Positions 29,696 to 32,054 of a stretch of 32,054 nt of DNA are shown in pieces. This stretch comes from Szabonella alba (GTDB taxonomy: Bacteria; Pseudomonadota; Alphaproteobacteria; Rhodobacterales; Rhodobacteraceae). Made by a program: the position numbers and the translations under genes. A model generated the notes under the pieces. It saw nothing but the letters and a program-made list of their open reading frames with translations. It ran no database searches and was not told where the DNA came from. The stretch lies in the NCBI RefSeq assembly GCF_016765775.1, contig NZ_JAESVN010000017.1, forward strand, positions 1-32,054, given 5' to 3'. The first letter of the stretch is position 1, and each line of letters opens with the position of its first letter.

Positions 29696-30856
29696 ATGAA
29701 ACACGTTTTGCACCACCAGCTGCTCGGCAGCACGGCCCTCACCCGCAAGGGCGAGGATGATGACCCCTCCGATATGGTCACCAAGGCGATTTCCGATCTC
29801 GCCAAGACGGTCGATGACCGGCTGAAAGAGGTCGAGAAGAAGACCGATACCACCAAGCTCGGGGATCGCCTCGACAAGCTTGAGGCCAAGATGAACCGGC
29901 CCAAGGGCGAGGGTGACGACAAGGCCGATGAACCGAGCGTCGAGCGCAAGGCCTTCGCGGCCTATCTGCGCCTCGGGGATGCGATCAGCCCCGAGGACCA
30001 GAAGGCGCTGAATCAGTCCAGCAACCCGGAGGGCGGCTATCTGGCGCCTGCCGAGCTTTCCACCGAAGTCATCCGCGATCTGGTCGAGTTCAGCCCGATC
30101 CGGGCCGTTGCATCGGTGCGCGGCACGGGCGCGCCCTCGACCATCTACCCGACGCGCGGCGATCTGACGAATGCGAAATGGGTGGGAGAAACCCAGACCC
30201 GCGAGGCTTCCGGCATCACCTTCGGCCAGAAGGAAATCGCGGTGAAGGAACTCGCCACCTTTGTCGATATTTCCAACCGCCTGCTGGGCGATGCGCCGCA
30301 GGCCGAGACGGAAGTGCGCGCCGCCCTGGCCGAGGATTTCGGCAAGAAGGAGGCCACGGCCTTTGTCTGGGGTGAGGGTGTTCTGGAACCCGAGGGCTTC
30401 ATGGTGAACCCCGATATCGCCTTCACCGCCAATGGCCATGCGGCGAACCTGTCGCCGGATGCGCTGATCACGCTGCTCTATGCTTTGCCCGCGACCTATC
30501 GCAACCGGGGTGCCTGGGCCATGAACGGCACCACGCTGGCCGCGATCCGCAAGCTGAAGGATGGCGATGGCCGGTTCCTGTGGCAGCCCTCCTATCAGGC
30601 GGGGCAACCCGAGATGATCCTCGGGCGGCCGGTGGTCGAGATGGTGGACATGCCCGATATCGGCGCCGATGCCTTCCCGATCATCTATGGCGACTGGGAA
30701 GCCTACCGCATCCTCGACCGGATCGGCCTCGACGTTTTGGTTGATCCCTACACCCGCCGCACCAACGGCATGACCCGGATCCACGCCAACCGGCGCGTGG
30801 GCGGCGGCGTCCTGCAGGCCGCGCGGTTCCGCAAACTCAAGATGGCTGTCAGCTAA
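29696..30856 (+). CDS. HK97-family major capsid protein
   Basis: This 386-residue capsid protein starts at the ATG at 29696 with GGAG upstream, overlapping nothing. It begins with a charged helical region (~20-85, DLAKTVDDRLKEVEKKTDTT) that serves as the scaffold-like delta domain removed by the protease. The HK97 fold follows: NPEGGYLAPAELSTEVI, the E-loop region AKWVGETQTREASGITFGQK, and VKELATFVDISNRLL. It ends in the A- and P-domain segments LGRPVVEMVDMPDIGADAFP and YTRRTNGMTRIHANRRVGGG V. It is complete and looks functional. Confidence 0.93.
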   Translation: MKHVLHHQLLGSTALTRKGEDDDPSDMVTKAISDLAKTVDDRLKEVEKKTDTTKLGDRLDKLEAKMNRPKGEGDDKADEPSVERKAFAAYLRLGDAISPEDQKALNQSSNPEGGYLAPAELSTEVIRDLVEFSPIRAVASVRGTGAPSTIYPTRGDLTNAKWVGETQTREASGITFGQKEIAVKELATFVDISNRLLGDAPQAETEVRAALAEDFGKKEATAFVWGEGVLEPEGFMVNPDIAFTANGHAANLSPDALITLLYALPATYRNRGAWAMNGTTLAAIRKLKDGDGRFLWQPSYQAGQPEMILGRPVVEMVDMPDIGADAFPIIYGDWEAYRILDRIGLDVLVDPYTRRTNGMTRIHANRRVGGGVLQAARFRKLKMAVS

Positions 30857-30868
30857 GGAGGCCCTGCC

Positions 30869-31252
30869 ATGCGTGACCTTTATTCCGATATCCGCGCGGT
30901 CCAGGCGCTTGCCTCGGCCTCGCGCAGTGCGGCCATCACCGGCCCGGCCATCGACCTTCTGGGCGTGGGTCGGATGGCGGTGATCGTCAACACCGGCGCC
31001 ATCACCGGGGACGGTGATTTCGGGGCCACGCTTCAGGAAAGCGATGACGGCTCCACCGGCTGGACCGATGTGGATGCCGCCCAGATCCAGAGCGATGCCC
31101 CGGCCACGCTTGCGGCCACCACCTCTTACCGGCTGGGCTATCTCGGCTGGAAGCGGCATGTGCGCCTGTCCCTGACCAAGGCCGGGGGCACCAGCATGCA
31201 GGTCGGCGCGGTGGCGGTGCTGACCGATCTGGCCGAGCGTCCGGTGCCCTGA
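30869..31252 (+). CDS. Small phage head-region protein (possible decoration or joining protein)
   Basis: This 127-residue protein has a strong ribosome binding site (AAGGAGG) and follows the capsid gene by 12 nt. It is Ala/Gly/Thr-rich and mostly beta (MAVIVNTGAITGDGDFGATL QESDDGSTGWTDVDAAQIQS ... YLGWKRHVRLSLTKAGGTS). Similar small beta proteins next to HK97-type capsid genes are often annotated as hypothetical phage proteins; some decorate capsids. The strong ribosome binding site suggests high expression, which would fit a structural role. Confidence 0.65.
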   Translation: MRDLYSDIRAVQALASASRSAAITGPAIDLLGVGRMAVIVNTGAITGDGDFGATLQESDDGSTGWTDVDAAQIQSDAPATLAATTSYRLGYLGWKRHVRLSLTKAGGTSMQVGAVAVLTDLAERPVP

Positions 31253-31611
31253 TGCCGGTGCGCGCGCCTCGTCTTTGTGCTTGCGGACATCGGGTGCCAT
31301 CCGGTGCGCGATGCCCCTGCGAGGCGCGGCGCGATGCCGAACGCAAGGCCCGGTTCGACAAGGCCCGCCCCAGCGCCTCGGCGCGCGGGCTGGGGGCGGA
31401 CTGGCGCCGCCTGCGCACCGATCATCTTGCGCGCAACCCGTGGTGCTGCCGCTGCGGTCGGCCTGCGCAGGAGGTTGATCACATCATCCCGCGCCGCGAG
31501 GCGCCCGAGCGGCGGCTCGATCCGACCAATCTGCAATCGCTCTGCACTCCCTGTCATTCCGGCGCCAAGCAACGCGAAGAGCGCCTTCAGCACAAAGGAA
31601 CTGTGAAATGA
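31252..31611 (+). CDS. HNH endonuclease
   Basis: This 119-residue nuclease shares one base with the previous stop. Two zinc-knuckle pairs are present (CACGHRVPSGARCPCE; WCCRCGRPAQ with LCTPCH), along with the HNH core: VDHIIPRR, the Asn in DPTNLQSLC, and the final His in TPCHSGAK. Phage HNH proteins near head genes help terminase cut DNA at cos sites. Here the gene is after the capsid gene and not next to terminase genes, which is unusual. It overlaps the next gene by ATGA. Confidence 0.88.
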   Translation: MPVRAPRLCACGHRVPSGARCPCEARRDAERKARFDKARPSASARGLGADWRRLRTDHLARNPWCCRCGRPAQEVDHIIPRREAPERRLDPTNLQSLCTPCHSGAKQREERLQHKGTVK

Positions 31612-31934
31612 CCATCTTTGCGACGAATGGCGCGAAACTCTATATCGGGGCGGCGCTGGCCGCCAAATCCTCGGATTTCGTTCTGGCTGATTTCGACGGC
31701 GAGACCTGGGCCGAGATCGGGGAAATCGAAGGTCTTGGTTCGGTCGGGGATACCTCGGCGGAAATTACCTTCGACAGCGTATCGTCAAGCCGCACCCGCA
31801 GGCTGAAAGGGACGCGCAATGCGGGCACGATGGAGGTGGTCTGTGGCGTTGACTATGCCGATGCGGGGCAGATTGCGCTGCTGGCGGCCGAAAAGGCCAC
31901 CCATGACTATGCGTTCAAAATGGTGCTGTGTTGA
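31608..31934 (+). pseudogene. Tail-tube-like protein gene, broken by IS21
   Basis: The frame MTIFATNGAKLYIGAALAAK ... WAEIGEIEGLGSVGDTSAEI TFDSVSSSRTRRLKGTRNAG TMEVVCGVDYADAGQIALLA resembles phage major tail (tube) proteins of siphoviruses (pattern GEIxxLG, TR-LKGTRN-GT, DAGQ). Such proteins are ~140-160 residues. This frame is native for about 107 residues, then ends in TGT TGA supplied by the IS21 terminus at 31929. The C-terminal strand region is thus lost, so the element as it stands probably cannot make normal tails unless the gene is redundant or supplied by a helper. Confidence 0.75.
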
Positions 31935-31956
31935 TTTTCACCCAGAACTGACCCGG
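31929..31956 (+). repeat. IS21 left terminal inverted repeat
   Basis: It matches the left end of the 8824 remnant except at two positions. It supplies the premature stop of the tail gene. Confidence 0.8.
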
Positions 31957-32040
31957 GTAGGCGTGTAATTTTCATTGAGATTTGACCCATGTGACCCTTC
32001 TCCCGCGCGGTGAGCGACGGGGGGCAATGGAGTGATAAAC

Positions 32041-32054
32041 ATGGGACTATTGAA
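32041..32054 (+). CDS. istA: istA transposase, first four codons
   Basis: ATGGGACTATTGAA starts 11 nt after GGAG (32027-32030) and ~110 nt inside the IS21 end, the standard place for istA, which encodes the DDE transposase. MGLL is all that is visible. Confidence 0.6.

Larger units (their letters stand above)
22037..32054 (+). mobile_element. Integrated phage-like element (prophage or satellite), left part
   Basis: The element starts at the tRNA-Lys 3' fragment (attachment site). It continues with the integrase, a Doc-like module, a divergent RHH switch, AlpA-like and HTH genes, an iteron-bearing initiator-like gene, and an HK97-type head module. It runs off the right edge after being interrupted by an IS21 element at 31929. 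Genes run left to right except the RHH regulator at 24161-24679. From integrase end to portal start is only ~4.1 kb, unusually short for a lambdoid-type prophage. No large terminase, holin, lysin or tape-measure gene is seen in the window. The other end should carry the intact tRNA-Lys. Confidence 0.85.
31929..32054 (+). mobile_element. IS21-family element, left end (continues past window)
   Basis: The terminus 31929-31956 begins TGTTGATTTTCACCCAGAAC and closely matches the ends of the remnant at 8824-9245. A second, weaker copy of the motif (TTTTCATTGAGATTTGACCC, 31969-31988) follows, as in IS21 multiple end repeats. istA begins at 32041. The insertion splits the tail-tube-like gene. Confidence 0.85.

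Noticed and set aside
29564-31300. Minus-strand frame of 578 codons opposite protease, capsid and neighbours
   Set aside because: Crosses several certain phage genes; composition (Gly, Arg, His, Asp runs) is that of an antisense shadow.
8824-31956. Composite transposon bounded by the two IS21-type elements
   Set aside because: The 8824 copy is a deletion remnant with slightly different ends, and the enclosed 23 kb has ordinary chromosomal operons and a separately integrated element.

Overview
The window is high-GC DNA with dense, often overlapping genes. The gene content suggests an alphaproteobacterium, most likely Rhodobacterales (Paracoccaceae): a Hint_2-type protein, a DUF3775 protein, an OhrR/Ohr pair, a PhnCDE-like ABC transporter, a stand-alone DivK-like receiver among hybrid kinases, and an RsgA of alphaproteobacterial type. 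The taxonomic call is inference from gene content; no rRNA or complete marker gene is present.

Layout. 1-441: the end of an IS3-family insertion sequence that has cut off the 5' part of an SDR oxidoreductase. 831-3250: two overlapping DUF21/CBS (CNNM/CorC-like) membrane protein genes. 3636-4120: an IS66 transposase tail abutting a frameshifted gene of unknown function. 4325-5401: rsgA. 5593-6453: a RelE/HigA-like toxin-antitoxin pair whose promoter and operator lie inside the 3' end of a broken tyrosine-recombinase gene. 6883-7827: a PHB-depolymerase-type esterase. 7828-9245: decayed remnants, a DUF3775 gene and an internally deleted IS21 element. 9725-14644: a three-gene phosphorelay operon (PAS/GAF histidine kinase, single-domain receiver, hybrid kinase). 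14869-15893: divergent ohr and ohrR. 16555-17730: a Hint-domain protein behind an AT-richer leader. 18088-20652: a PhnDCE-like uptake operon with a strong hairpin after the binding-protein gene, followed by an unknown membrane protein.

22037 to the right edge is one integrated phage-like element. It begins at a 3' fragment of tRNA-Lys, the attachment site, next to a P4-type integrase. Then follow a Doc-like toxin frame with a small partner, two divergent ribbon-helix-helix regulators with operator-like dyads in both predicted promoters, an AlpA-like regulator, two small tandem paralogs, an initiator-like gene carrying five GC-rich palindromic iterons, and small HTH genes. An HK97-type head module comes next: portal, small protein, prohead protease, major capsid protein, small protein, HNH nuclease and tail-tube-like protein. 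No large terminase subunit is visible. The tail gene is broken by an IS21-family element whose istA starts at the last bases of the window.

The two best candidates for new biology are in this element. One is the iteron cluster inside the initiator-like gene: its spacing is never a multiple of three, so selection appears to act on DNA, as expected of a replication origin. The other is the compact early region with its RHH/RHH switch joined to a head module. This could be a satellite-like (capsid-forming PICI-like) element or a degraded small prophage, and sequence beyond the right edge is needed to decide.
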